Source: Pseudomonas fluorescens (lineage in GTDB: Bacteria; Pseudomonadota; Gammaproteobacteria; Pseudomonadales; Pseudomonadaceae). Taken from it: a stretch of 64,000 bases of DNA. This document shows positions 45,747-54,678 of the stretch, one piece after another. Each line of letters begins with the position of its first letter. Position 1 is the first letter of the stretch. The notes beneath the pieces were generated by a model. The model had not been told where the DNA came from. It saw nothing but the letters and a program-made list of their open reading frames with translations, and did not search any database. The stretch covers positions 4,896,501 through 4,960,500 of the forward strand of contig NZ_CP012830.1 of NCBI RefSeq assembly GCF_001307155.1. Reading direction: 5' to 3'. A program made the position numbers and the translations under genes.

Positions 45747-46427
45747 CTATGTAACCCCGAAGGCAAAATCCGAGGGATCGAAGCGATCGGTCGTCTTCAT
45801 CCGAATACTTCGCAGGCCCACCGTTTCCAGGTGTGACGCATATAGAGGCTCCGAAAAGTAACTTATCAGGATGGAGCGACGGCGTGCGCCGATTAAGTTC
45901 AGACTGGCCGCATGCACTAGATCAACGTCAAACACCAGGATGTCACCTGCGGAGCCTGAAAGCCGTACGGACCGGGACTCGTCATTGAAGTCGAATGGCG
46001 GCTCTCCCTGCTCAGGGCGATGGCTGCCAGGGACGATACGAGTTGCGCCGTTCTCGGGACCATAATCGTCGAAATAAGCCAGGACGTTCACAATGTCGCC
46101 TGGCCGTTGGGCCGACAAGTCGCGGTGCAACTGCTGATGACCGCCACCTGCAAGAGGTTCGCGACCTTCTACCTGCGAGAGGAAGAACCGTTCTCCGATC
46201 AACTCACCCACCACCGCCAGCACCTCCGGCAGACGACACACAGCCTGAATCTTCGAATCAGCGTCCAGCAGCGAATGGCGCCAATCCATGCCACGCGGCA
46301 CTGGCCATTGGTCCGCCGGCTTCACGCCCGCATCGAACACGGCACGAAGGTCATCCAGCCACTTGGCCGGGATCGCTCGACGGAGCAGTGCATAGCCATC
46401 TCGATGAAGTTGCTCGCGGTCAGTCAT
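45747..46427 (-). CDS. Phytanoyl-CoA dioxygenase (PhyH)-family protein
   Basis: A 226-residue non-haem iron, 2-oxoglutarate oxygenase. The iron ligands are likely in HQQLHRDLSAQ (H-x-D) and LVHAASLN (distal His), with GATRIVPGSHRPEQG between and an Arg in GARRRSILISYF for 2-oxoglutarate. GAGGAA precedes the start. The substrate is unknown; many bacterial members act on small secondary metabolites. Confidence 0.82.
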   Translation of the reverse strand: MTDREQLHRDGYALLRRAIPAKWLDDLRAVFDAGVKPADQWPVPRGMDWRHSLLDADSKIQAVCRLPEVLAVVGELIGERFFLSQVEGREPLAGGGHQQLHRDLSAQRPGDIVNVLAYFDDYGPENGATRIVPGSHRPEQGEPPFDFNDESRSVRLSGSAGDILVFDVDLVHAASLNLIGARRRSILISYFSEPLYASHLETVGLRSIRMKTTDRFDPSDFAFGVT

Positions 46428-46764
46428 GGATTCCTCAATTCCCTCGCCATTTACGCGTCTTGCAAAGCGCCCCCGGGCTGGACAACAGCATTGGGCAATG
46501 ATCGGCCAATGTTTAAGCGTAGCTTTTACGAGTCTAGTGAGCAGAGCGAGCGGTGTTGAGTATTAGCTGTGGGTGACTGAGCGTTTTTGGTCCACTAGCG
46601 ACGGGCCGGGGAAGGCCTGTTCAGTGGAAAGTCGGGAACTGGGTAGTGGGCTTTCTGTATCGGAAAAATTGGGGGGATTTATGCGTGCCAACTTTCAAGT
46701 CGGTTCGATTGCCATACTTGGTGCGCAGATAGAGAGGTGGCGCCGGGTTCAATGAAGGGGAGTG
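46428..46764. other. 337-bp spacer, no convincing gene
   Basis: A 60-codon frame at 46573 lacks a ribosome-binding site and family features. Otherwise nothing is seen. Confidence 0.4.
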
Positions 46765-47664
46765 CTACCGGCCCTGCAAAAGTTCATCGACCACGCCCAA
46801 GAATGCCTCGACTAGCAGGGTGCGTCCTTGTGTTCGCGTGAGTATCAGCAGTTGCGCGCAGGCTTCGGGGTCTGCCAGCGGGCGGTAGGTCACCCCCTTT
46901 TTGGCCAGGGTCTTGGTGCACTGGGGCACCAGAGCGACGCCTTGGCCAGCGGCCACCAAGGCGATGATCGAGGTGATCTGTCGCCCAGACGGACCTGGAC
47001 GTATTGGCAGACCGTTGTGTCGGTACAGATGCTCTATGGATTCATTGAGCCCGGAGCCATAATCGGCCGGAAACAGAATCAACGGGTGCGCACTGAGCTG
47101 GGCCAGGGTGACCTTGTCCTGGCTGGCCAGCGGGTTGTCACTGGAAAGGGCGGCCACCAGTGGTTCTCCCCCGAGAGACAATACCTGTACATCGGTTTGC
47201 CCGCTTTCAGGCTGCAGCCGGCTCATGCCGATATCGATGCGGCCATCGACGACTTGCGAATAAAGACTGCCGGAAGCACTTTCCACCAGCGTCAGCTGAA
47301 CCTCTGGGAAGCGCTGGGCAAAGGCTTGAATGGTTTGGCTGAACAGATCCGACAGCGCAATCGAACTGGCGTAACCCAGCGCCAACTGACCGGCCGATCC
47401 GGCGGCAAGCTTGCCGGCGATGACTTCGGTCAGGTTGGCCTGTTCCAGTACGGCCCGCGCGTAAGGCAGGAAATGCCGGCCTTGTGCTGTTAGCGTCACC
47501 GTGCGGCTGGTGCGGTCGAACAGGCGAAAGCCCAGCTCGGATTCCAGGGCCGAAATCTGTCGGGTCAAGGGTGGCTGGGCGAGGTGCAGGCGCAACGCTG
47601 CGCGGCCGAAGTGCAGCTCTTCGGCGACCGTCAAAAAGTAACGTAACTTGCGTAGGTCAAGCAT
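46765..47664 (-). CDS. LysR-family regulator
   Basis: A 299-residue regulator with an N-terminal winged HTH (MLDLRKLRYFLTVAEELHFG, AQPPLTRQISALESELG) and an effector domain. The N-terminus resembles the CatM/BenM/CatR branch. AAGGAACAGG lies at the start. It is divergent from the MFS transporter gene across 204 bp and probably regulates it. Confidence 0.9.
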   Translation of the reverse strand: MLDLRKLRYFLTVAEELHFGRAALRLHLAQPPLTRQISALESELGFRLFDRTSRTVTLTAQGRHFLPYARAVLEQANLTEVIAGKLAAGSAGQLALGYASSIALSDLFSQTIQAFAQRFPEVQLTLVESASGSLYSQVVDGRIDIGMSRLQPESGQTDVQVLSLGGEPLVAALSSDNPLASQDKVTLAQLSAHPLILFPADYGSGLNESIEHLYRHNGLPIRPGPSGRQITSIIALVAAGQGVALVPQCTKTLAKKGVTYRPLADPEACAQLLILTRTQGRTLLVEAFLGVVDELLQGR

Positions 47665-47868
47665 CCTGTTCCTTGGGTATTGATCGGTCCGAATTCGGTA
47701 TTGGTGTTCGGCAGGCTGCGTATTCTATAAAGACCTCCGAGAATGAATCGAGAGGTCTCATGAGTTCGCGTCTGCATAGCGCTCGGTGATTGTCGTCGCG
47801 GCGCTGCTACAGTTCCTGATGCCTTCCTGCTTGAATATCAACGTCCCACTCTCCAGCCTCTCAATACG

Positions 47869-49110
47869 ATGAATGATTTGAAAGACGAAGTATCTTCCCT
47901 GCGCGCGCCGCAATCCGCTGATGCTTCAGTCCGTCGCCGATCCCTGGTGGCTGGCTGCGGTGCTCACGCCGTACATGATGGGCTGACCGACGTTATCTAT
48001 GTGCTGTTGCCGATCTGGCAGTCGCAGTTCGGCATGAGCTACGCCCAGATCGGCCTGTTGCGCGGTGTCTATGCCGGGATGATGGCCGGTTTCCAACTGT
48101 TGGCGAGCCGGGCCGCCAAGCGATGGGGACGAGAGCGCATGCTGGTGGGCGGAACGGCACTCGCAGGCCTGGCCTATTTGCTGGCGGGGCAGGCTGGCGG
48201 GTTGACGGTGCTGTTGTTGGCGCTGCTGTTGGGAGGATTGGGCGCCAGTACTCAGCACCCGCTGGCATCTTCGTTGATTACCGATACTTACGAGGCGGGC
48301 GGAGGTGTCAAACAAGCGTTGTCGCAGTACAACTTCTCCGGCGATATTGGCAAAACGTTGATCCCGGGGTTGATCGGTCTGTTGCTGACAGTCATCAGTT
48401 GGCGCGCCAGTGTCACGCTACTGGGTCTGCTCGGGTTGGCGGCAGCGGGCCTGCTGTGGTGGCTGATCCCGGCTCGTGCCGAACCTTTGTCCACGCACGG
48501 CAAAGCGACCAAGGCGATCACGGGTAACGGTTCTGCCATCGGGCTGCGCGCGTTGATCCTGACCGGTACGCTGGACAGCGCGGTGCGTATGGGGTTTCTC
48601 ACTTTCTTGCCATTTCTGTTGAAAGACAAGGGCGCCGGGACGGCAGGCATCGGCCTGGCGTTGACGATGTTGTTCGTGGGGGGCGCGTTCGGCAAGTTGC
48701 TGTGTGGCTATCTGGGGGCACGCATCGGTATGGTGAAGACGGTGTGGCTGACCGAGTTCACCACGGCGGTGTTGATCGTCATGGCGGTGTATCTGCCGTT
48801 TTTCGGCCTGATGGTGATGTTGCCGCTGCTGGGGCTGGCGCTGAACGGCACGTCGTCGGTGCTGTATGGCGCCGTGCCGGATCTGGCGGGGCCGGGTAAA
48901 CGCGAGCAGGCGTTCGCGGTGTTTTACACCGGCACCATTGGGGGTGGTGCGCTGGCGCCGGTGTTGTTTGGCACCCTCGGTGATGTCACCGGTGTTCCCG
49001 TCGCGGTGATCATGTTGGCTGCCACCTTGTTGCTGACACTGCCGTTGTCCTGGTTTGTGCAGAGAGGTCTGGACGCTGATGCACGATCGCGATACCTGTT
49101 TCAGGACTAG
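47869..49110 (+). CDS. MFS transporter (Fsr/fosmidomycin-resistance-like)
   Basis: A 413-residue twelve-helix transporter. GCGAHAVHDGLTDVIYVLLP near the N-terminus is typical of the Fsr-like branch, and HPLASSLITDTYE and GALAPVLFGTLGDVTG fit major-facilitator loops. No strong Shine-Dalgarno is seen. Likely an exporter for a small compound, controlled by the divergent LysR protein. Confidence 0.85.
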   Translation: MNDLKDEVSSLRAPQSADASVRRRSLVAGCGAHAVHDGLTDVIYVLLPIWQSQFGMSYAQIGLLRGVYAGMMAGFQLLASRAAKRWGRERMLVGGTALAGLAYLLAGQAGGLTVLLLALLLGGLGASTQHPLASSLITDTYEAGGGVKQALSQYNFSGDIGKTLIPGLIGLLLTVISWRASVTLLGLLGLAAAGLLWWLIPARAEPLSTHGKATKAITGNGSAIGLRALILTGTLDSAVRMGFLTFLPFLLKDKGAGTAGIGLALTMLFVGGAFGKLLCGYLGARIGMVKTVWLTEFTTAVLIVMAVYLPFFGLMVMLPLLGLALNGTSSVLYGAVPDLAGPGKREQAFAVFYTGTIGGGALAPVLFGTLGDVTGVPVAVIMLAATLLLTLPLSWFVQRGLDADARSRYLFQD

Positions 49111-49139
49111 ACAGGGTCAAGAGTGGTTGTGCAACCTCT

Positions 49140-49484
49140 CTAATACCTCTCGGGGCACTTGAAGCCCCAGCCATCAACTATCAGATCTTTTACTTCTTCG
49201 CCAGTGGTGGTGATGCCTAGACATTCCTTGTTTCTCTTGTAGTTGAACTCGCAATATTGCACCCCTTGGGTGCATCTTTCGATTTCACTAATACCCATGT
49301 TTTTAAGTATTACTGCAGTGCCAACCGGCTGCATCTCATTCGGTAAACCTGGCTTCCAGCCATGTTTAATCAATGCTTTTCGTGCATTTAAGAATGACAT
49401 TCCTTTTTTAATCGGAACATCTGTTGCGTTCGCAAAAAAGCTAACGCAACAGAGCAAAATGCAAGCAACAAGGTGTGGTTTCAT
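49140..49484 (-). CDS. Exported cysteine-containing protein, immunity-like (copy 1)
   Basis: A 114-residue protein with a signal peptide (cleavage near SFFANA). The mature part has GMSFLNARKALIKHGWKPGL, ERCTQGVQYCEFNY, CLGITTTGEEV and a last GWGFKCPE. The spacing of cysteines and the GE...LIVD...W..(K)CP end are shared with the protein at 50733-51146. Small periplasmic proteins of this kind are often found beside lysozyme-like toxins, so an orphan immunity role is inferred. AT-richer than its neighbours. Confidence 0.6.
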   Translation of the reverse strand: MKPHLVACILLCCVSFFANATDVPIKKGMSFLNARKALIKHGWKPGLPNEMQPVGTAVILKNMGISEIERCTQGVQYCEFNYKRNKECLGITTTGEEVKDLIVDGWGFKCPERY

Positions 49485-49700
49485 TTAAGCGATCCGCCAA
49501 AGCTCTTGTGTGTGAAACCAGATAGTCCCATTGCTGTAATGCAATGGTCTCTCCATGAGCTTATCGTAATGTTTAAAAAAACTGTCGGCCGCCATAGTGG
49601 AGAAAAACGCTACGGATGACGCCGTTTGCCAATCGTATGGTGCCAAGCCGGGGGAGTGATGCCTACGTGAATTGCAGGGCTCAGCGGGACAAATAGCAAT

Positions 49701-50378
49701 TCAGATCGGTTTGATCAGACTCGCGCCTTGGTTGCGCACGTTGCCAATGGCTGCGCTGACCTTGAACCATTCGAAGGCCTCGGACATCTCTCCCTGTTGA
49801 ATCATCATATGCTCGGCGCGCTCCTTGGGTGTGGTCGGGTCGAGCCATTCCCGTGCCACCTCGGGCGCCAGTGTTACCGGGCGTTGATCGTGGATGTCCA
49901 CTATGCCGCCTGCCGAATCGGCAGTGATGATCACGAAGCCGTCATACTCGCTGGGCGCGTGGTCGCCGATCGGAAACTGGCCGATAGCAGCGCACAGGAT
50001 CGGTGAGCCGTCCCGATGCCGGATCAAATAGGGCTGCTTCTTCGGCCCGCCCTCATCGACCCACTCAAACCAGTTGTTGATGGGGGTGATGGCTCGGTGT
50101 GGCCAGATCGCGCGGTAGAATGGGCTATGCGCTACCTTTTCGACTCTGCCGTTCGGTTTCGCTGGCTGATCGGTTGCCCAATGCGGTCGCCAACACCACC
50201 TGACCAGGTTGGCGTACAGCGTGTCGCCCTCCTGGTGAAAGAGGGCGACCCTTGTTGTGGGGGCGACGTTGTATTGCTCGAGCGGCTGGTCGCCAACGGT
50301 GTTGACCAGAGCATTGGGCATGCTCAGCGCCGCCACGAAGTCGTGGATACCCTTGTATTGCGAAAGTCGTCCGCACAT
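49701..50378 (-). CDS. yedK: SOS response-associated peptidase (YedK/HMCES family), intact copy
   Basis: A 225-residue protein. After removal of Met1, Cys2 (MCGRLSQY) is the nucleophile that forms a covalent link with abasic sites in single-stranded DNA. The family motifs are YNVAPTTRVALF, PINNWFEWVDEGGPKKQPYL and the active-site His/Glu parts in GFVIITADSAGGIVDIHDQR. GAGGG precedes the ATG. It shields abasic sites and is often SOS-linked; no LexA box was identified. Two broken copies lie at about 58.3-58.6 and 60.0-60.8 kb. Confidence 0.93.
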   Translation of the reverse strand: MCGRLSQYKGIHDFVAALSMPNALVNTVGDQPLEQYNVAPTTRVALFHQEGDTLYANLVRWCWRPHWATDQPAKPNGRVEKVAHSPFYRAIWPHRAITPINNWFEWVDEGGPKKQPYLIRHRDGSPILCAAIGQFPIGDHAPSEYDGFVIITADSAGGIVDIHDQRPVTLAPEVAREWLDPTTPKERAEHMMIQQGEMSEAFEWFKVSAAIGNVRNQGASLIKPI

Positions 50379-50529
50379 GGCTGAACCCTCAAGTTCAACC
50401 CTGAGTTTAGACGATCGTTTTCGGGCGCTCTATGAGGCCGTCCAACATACCGCCGAAGCAGTGCGCGCATTTGGGAGGGTGGGCCAATGTGGGGTTTTGA
50501 TGGGAGCTTGAGTGGGCTAGAACCTCCTG

Positions 50530-50649
50530 AGTTACACGCCCCAGCCTGCACAAACACCCGATTGGCTCATGGAAGAGCGCACGCCCGACTTGACCTGGCG
50601 CATGCTCAACGAATTATCGGCATCACCGACGACGGCGACCGAGGACTGA
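50530..50649 (+). pseudogene. Rz1-like spanin end (phage lysis remnant), copy next to yedK
   Basis: In frame it reads PQPAQTPDWLMEERTPDLTW then RMLNELSASPTTATED and stop. The proline-rich start and the PDL turn resemble the C-terminal half of Rz1-type lipoprotein spanins. A very similar end occurs at 57428-57553 and a shorter one near 60860. No lipobox or start is left here. Confidence 0.45.
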
Positions 50650-50732
50650 TCGCTCTGGCTGCGTGCCAGGCGTCTGTGAGGGGGGGATCACACTGAAGCG
50701 CAATGACCGCAATTTTCGGCAATGGTCGGTCG

Positions 50733-51146
50733 CTAGCCCGCGCCGCGCTTATTGGGTTTTGGAGGCGCGTCAGGACACTCATCGGCCCATCGCGTAACCG
50801 TCATGTCATTGAATTGCTCGCCGATAGTGTCTACGCGCAGGCAAACGCCTTTCTTTGTGTAGAACAAGATGCAACGCGAGCTATCAAAAGAGCAGACATC
50901 GACCTCATAGTACTTGTGCGCAGCCAGCTCACGCTCCACGCCACTATATTCATAGTCGTCGGCGGTATGCATCCGTGTCGGTGTCCATCTTTGTTTGATG
51001 AGCTTGGCCTTGGCCGCGACCAAGGACTCACCGACGGCGATGCCTGCCGGCCCATGCCTGTCGTTTGTCGCCTGCGAGCCATCCGCAAACGCTGCATTGG
51101 CGCCAATGCAATAGAGGGCGATGAACGCGAGGATCGAAAGCTTCAT
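50733..51146 (-). CDS. Exported cysteine-containing protein, immunity-like (copy 2)
   Basis: A 137-residue protein with a signal peptide (MKLSILAFIALYCIGANAAF). GESLVAAKAKLIKQRWTPTR, DVCSFDSSRCILFY, CLRVDTIGE and WADECP match the pattern of the gene at 49140-49484. Its ATG overlaps the stop of a lysozyme-like fragment (ATGA at 51143-51146) and AGGGA lies upstream, so the two were translated together. A wall-degrading effector followed by a coupled periplasmic protein is the usual layout of an effector-immunity pair; this is inference. Confidence 0.65.
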   Translation of the reverse strand: MKLSILAFIALYCIGANAAFADGSQATNDRHGPAGIAVGESLVAAKAKLIKQRWTPTRMHTADDYEYSGVERELAAHKYYEVDVCSFDSSRCILFYTKKGVCLRVDTIGEQFNDMTVTRWADECPDAPPKPNKRGAG

Positions 51147-51394
51147 TTAACAGTCCCTCCAGCCGATTTGTAGTTCGCCAAAAATTTTGAACATTCGACA
51201 TACGGTTGCGGCGGGTAATGATTCGCTTTGCCAGGCCCTTCGGGAAGTGCCGCCCACCTCGTTGCCGCCTTCGGCATGGCTCCGGGGATGTCGCCAGCCT
51301 TGATCTTGTCGATCACACCAAGGGTGCGTATGTCGACCGCGATGAGGTCTTGGGTGTTAGGCGTAAAGTCGGTAAGTCCCATCTTTTCCTCCAT
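51143..51394 (-). pseudogene. C-terminal fragment of a GH104 (lambda R-type) lysozyme
   Basis: 83 codons reading GLTDFTPNTQDLIAVDIRTL ... KIKAGDIPGAMPKAATRWAA ... LANYKSAGGTVK. This is the last half of the lambda endolysin-type glycosidase family; the catalytic Glu of the N-terminal half is absent. The preceding ATG (MEEKMGLTD) is probably chance. It may come from a phage endolysin or from a toxin domain at the end of a larger effector. It is coupled to the immunity-like gene. Confidence 0.65.
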
Positions 51395-51560
51395 GAAAGA
51401 AGGGCATCAGTCTGCGCCGGTGATCGTGCTCGGCAAAGGGCGGGAGCCAAAGGACGTGTCCGTTGCGGTTCAGGAGTACAACGGCACGCGCTTCATCAAC
51501 GCGCCCGACGATATCCGGCGCTACCTGTCGTCACAGTACAGCGTCGTGCAGGCGTCGTAA
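51393..51560 (+). CDS. Small unrecognised reading frame (55 aa)
   Basis: Reads MKEGHQSAPVIVLGKGREPK and VQEYNGTRFINAPDDIRRYL before the stop. The second half looks like real protein sequence. It may be the tail of a larger lost gene. A GC-rich inverted repeat (GGCCCGC ... GCGGGCC, 51593-51629) lies just after it. Confidence 0.35.
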   Translation: MKEGHQSAPVIVLGKGREPKDVSVAVQEYNGTRFINAPDDIRRYLSSQYSVVQAS

Positions 51561-52267
51561 TCGGTAGCGATCAGGTACACGCACCAAAAACGGCCCGCCG
51601 CACTTCGTGACGGCAGGCTGCGGGCCGACGGTTCGCTTGCGAGCCGCCGGCCTATTCCTTTGGCGCGGCCGCAACGTGGGACAAAGTTGAAGACTCATGG
51701 CCTGCTACGGCAGTATTTTCCCCGCGGGCACCGACAGTTCGGCTGACACGCAAGGACAAGGGGGGCTGTACCAGTAGGCCTAAATCGGCCGAATAGTGAC
51801 GGTCTTGCATTAACCAGCGCGGTGTATGGTCAGTCAGGCCTCCGTTCGCTTCGCTATTTCTAGGAAGAGCACTCGAGCCGAATGCGGACATTCGAAAACT
51901 GAACACGCAAAAAAGACTTCCAGAGCATGTCGGTGTGAGAGATGACGGGCGCTACGAATGGCTCTGAATGATTTGTAAAGCATAGGGTCTTTCCAGCCTC
52001 ACCTAATATGTACATCATCCAGTACATCGAAAGCGCTGACGCTAGAAAAATCTCAACGCTTTCAAGGAGAAAGAGCGCGGATTTCAGTCTCGTTTCCCGC
52101 TCCAAATACAGAAAAACGCCACTCAATGAGTAGCGTTTTTTTTGCGCTTTTTTTTATTGAAACGTCCGTTAGGGAAACTCTGAAAAAGACTTTCAGATTT
52201 GGTGAAATACCCGCCTCACACGAACCGAACGACTGAGCCTCGATGAAACAAATGTTCTTCGCCGATT
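51561..52267. other. 707-bp stretch with an orphan terminator
   Basis: No supported gene. It holds the GC-rich hairpin at 51593-51629 and, near the end, a terminator at 52112-52140. What transcript that terminator serves is unclear. Confidence 0.4.
52112..52140 (+). terminator. Intrinsic terminator without an obvious upstream gene
   Basis: AAAAACGCCACT, loop CAATG, AGTAGCGTTTTT, and more T's after. Stem with one mismatch, long T-run. May end a small RNA or a lost gene. Confidence 0.75.
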
Positions 52268-52654
52268 TTCAATGGCGAATGCAAAGCCGCCTTCAACTTC
52301 TATGCCCAATGCCTGCCAGGCCAGATCGAAGTCATGATGAACTTCGGCGAAAGCCCTGCCCTCGATGACGTGCTGGTGGATTACCACGACCGCATCATCT
52401 ACACCCGCCTGTTGGCCGGCGACCAGACCATCTTCGGCTTGGACACCATTCCGGAACGCCCCGACAACGGCATCAGCGGCTGCTCCGTGTCCCTCAACGT
52501 GACCAGCATCGCTGAAACCAAGCAGATCTTCGCCGCGCTGACGGATGGGGGCAACATTCAACTGCCGCTGCAAGCGATCGTCTGGGTCGCGTGCTTCGGT
52601 ATGCTGGTCGATCGCTTTGGACGTGCCATGAATAGTGAGTTACAAGGCGAATAA
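52268..52654 (+). pseudogene. VOC/PhnB-like protein gene with a broken 5' end
   Basis: The frame FNGECKAAFNFYAQCLPGQI, VMMNFGESPALDDV, HDRIIYTRLLAG, SGCSVSLNV and FGMLVDRFG follows the PhnB (vicinal oxygen chelate) family. Upstream in frame a stop occurs at 52244, while the natural start ATGAAACAAATG (52243) is in another frame, so a one-base change has separated them. Initiation at 52334 would lose the first strand. The C-terminal PWM-like end is also disturbed. Confidence 0.65.
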
Positions 52655-52699
52655 CCGCTGGCAGTCCTAAAGTGCCGCGCTCATCCGCTGTACTGCTCC

Positions 52700-53209
52700 T
52701 CAATCGACCTGGCAAGGCTCATCCGGGTCAGCCATGGATCCCAGCCGCTGACGCATGCCCGCGCTGGCGGCTGGTCCGGCCTGTACGCTGCACTGGTCCA
52801 AGGGCACAAGATGGCCATCGGTGATATCCGCCATCATCGGCAGCACCGGCCGCCCAGTCTTCCGCTCGACAATCTGCACGCTTTCCCCTTCTGGAGCGTA
52901 ATGGCGATTGCCCCAGGCCACAAAGGCCATGAGCACCACGCGGAAATCTTCGCCCTTGGCAGTCGGCACGTATTGGTAGCGCAACGGGCGCTGACTGTAA
53001 GGCTGACGCTCGAGCAGACCCGCCTCCACCAGCGAGTTCAAGCGTCTGGTGAGCATGTTCGGGGCAATATCCAGGCTTCGGGAAAACTCCTCAAAGCGTC
53101 TCAGGCCATGCAGGGCATCGCGCATGATCAAAATGCTCCACCACTCGCCAACCCTTTCCAGGCTGCGGGCAATCGGACATTCGGCATGGATGAGGGTCTT
53201 GCGCTGCAT
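52700..53209 (-). CDS. HxlR-family regulator
   Basis: A 169-residue winged-HTH regulator: CPIARSLERVGEWWSILIMR and LDIAPNMLTRRLNSLVEAGL are hallmark. The start has AAGGA, and a run of 11 C's (coding sense) lies directly before it. It is divergent from the FabF-like gene and probably controls it through the inverted repeat at 53256-53278. Confidence 0.88.
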   Translation of the reverse strand: MQRKTLIHAECPIARSLERVGEWWSILIMRDALHGLRRFEEFSRSLDIAPNMLTRRLNSLVEAGLLERQPYSQRPLRYQYVPTAKGEDFRVVLMAFVAWGNRHYAPEGESVQIVERKTGRPVLPMMADITDGHLVPLDQCSVQAGPAASAGMRQRLGSMADPDEPCQVD

Positions 53210-53222
53210 GGCAGTTCCTTAC

Positions 53223-53233
53223 GGGGGGGGGGG
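53223..53233. repeat. G11 homopolymer before hxlR
   Basis: Eleven consecutive G's on the plus strand, 13 bases before the hxlR start on the other strand, adjoining its ribosome-binding site. Such tracts slip easily and could alter expression. Confidence 0.85.
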
Positions 53234-53255
53234 CAAACATTTGTTGGTCCGGTAT

Positions 53256-53278
53256 GTTACTTTCATAATGATAGTGAC
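53256..53278. promoter_or_regulatory. Candidate HxlR operator
   Basis: GTTACTTTC, spacer ATAAT, GATAGTGAC: an imperfect inverted repeat (7 of 9 match), midway between the divergent hxlR and fabF-like genes. Confidence 0.5.
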
Positions 53279-53324
53279 GTCCATATGTCGCTACCCCCCA
53301 ATATGCAGAAGGAGCTAGACCAAC

Positions 53325-54593
53325 ATGAACAAACGTATCGTCGTCACAGGCATGGGCGCACTGACCCCACTTGGCTGCGGAGTCGAGCAGATATGGCAAC
53401 GCCTTCTTGCCGGGCAGTCGGGGATCCGCCAGTTGCCGCCGGAGCTAATCGGCGATCTGTCTATCAGCATCGGCGGCCAGGTTCCCGACCGCACCCAAGA
53501 CCCTGAGGCCGGCTTCGATCCGGATCTACTGCTGGCACCAAAAGAACAGCGCAAGATGGACCGCTTCATTCTGTTCGCCCTGGCAGCGGCCCATGAAGCG
53601 TTGGCACAGGCCGGCTGGGCGCCGCAAACCCCAGCGGCACAGGAGCGCACCGCCACCATCATCGCTTCGGGTGTGGGCGGATTTCCGGCGATTGCCGAAG
53701 CTGTGCGGACGACTGACAGCAAGGGGCCGCGACGCTTGTCACCCTTCACCATTCCATCATTTCTAAGCAATATGGCCGCCGGTCATGTCTCAATCAGTCA
53801 TGGCTTCAAGGGGCCGCTGGGGGCTCCAGTGACGGCGTGTGCGGCGGGCGTCCAGGCCATCGGCGACGCTGCGCGGATGATTCGTGCAGGGGAAATTGAC
53901 GTAGCGCTCTGTGGCGGGGCGGAAGCGGCCATTCACCGGGTCAGCCTGGCTGGCTTCGCTGCCGCACGCGCCCTGTCGAGCGATTACAACGACACCCCGG
54001 AACGCGCCTCGCGCCCCTTCGATCAGGCCCGCGACGGTTTCGTCATGGGCGAGGGCGCCGGCCTACTGGTCATCGAAGAGTTGCAACATGCCCTGGCGCG
54101 CGGCGCCAGGCCCATCGCTGAACTGGTGGGTTATGGCACCAGCGCCGACGCGTACCACATGACTGCCGGGCCGGAAGATGGTGACGGCGCCCGCCGGGCC
54201 ATGCAGCAGGCACTGCGCCAAGCCGGTGTGGAAGCATCCCAGGTTCAGCACCTGAATGCCCACGCCACCTCGACCCCGGTGGGCGATAAAGGTGAGCTGG
54301 CGGCAATCAAAGCCCTATTCGGCATAGGCAGCGGCCTTGCGATCAGTTCGACCAAATCCGCCACTGGCCACCTGTTGGGTGCTGCGGGGGGGATCGAGGC
54401 GATCTTCACCGTACTTGCGCTGCGCGATCAGGTGGTCCCGGCGACACTCAATCTGGAAGCCCCGGATACCGCTGCCGAAGGCCTAAACCTGATTCGCGGC
54501 CGGGCCCAGCACCTGCCCCTGGAATATGCACTGTCCAATGGCTTCGGTTTCGGCGGGGTCAACGCCAGCGTGCTGTTCCGACGCTGGATTTAA
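53325..54593 (+). CDS. Beta-ketoacyl-ACP synthase II-like enzyme (FabF family)
   Basis: A 422-residue condensing enzyme. The catalytic Cys-His-His triad is in PVTACAAGVQAIGDA, NAHATSTPVGD and KSATGHLLGAAGG. AAGGAG precedes the start. As it stands alone beside an HxlR regulator and not in a fab operon, it is probably a secondary FabF used in a special condition rather than the housekeeping enzyme. The usual gatekeeping motif GFGFGGVNAS is kept near the C-terminus. Confidence 0.9.
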   Translation: MNKRIVVTGMGALTPLGCGVEQIWQRLLAGQSGIRQLPPELIGDLSISIGGQVPDRTQDPEAGFDPDLLLAPKEQRKMDRFILFALAAAHEALAQAGWAPQTPAAQERTATIIASGVGGFPAIAEAVRTTDSKGPRRLSPFTIPSFLSNMAAGHVSISHGFKGPLGAPVTACAAGVQAIGDAARMIRAGEIDVALCGGAEAAIHRVSLAGFAAARALSSDYNDTPERASRPFDQARDGFVMGEGAGLLVIEELQHALARGARPIAELVGYGTSADAYHMTAGPEDGDGARRAMQQALRQAGVEASQVQHLNAHATSTPVGDKGELAAIKALFGIGSGLAISSTKSATGHLLGAAGGIEAIFTVLALRDQVVPATLNLEAPDTAAEGLNLIRGRAQHLPLEYALSNGFGFGGVNASVLFRRWI

Positions 54594-54678
54594 AACTGGG
54601 TATTCAGTCCGGTTTTCAGTGTCGTTGAGGTTTCAGCACCGGTAGGTCGAGACCTCAACATCCCCCAGGACATTGGTC

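Noticed and set aside
46573-46755. 60-codon frame between phyH-like and lysR genes
   Set aside because: No ribosome-binding site, no recognisable features.
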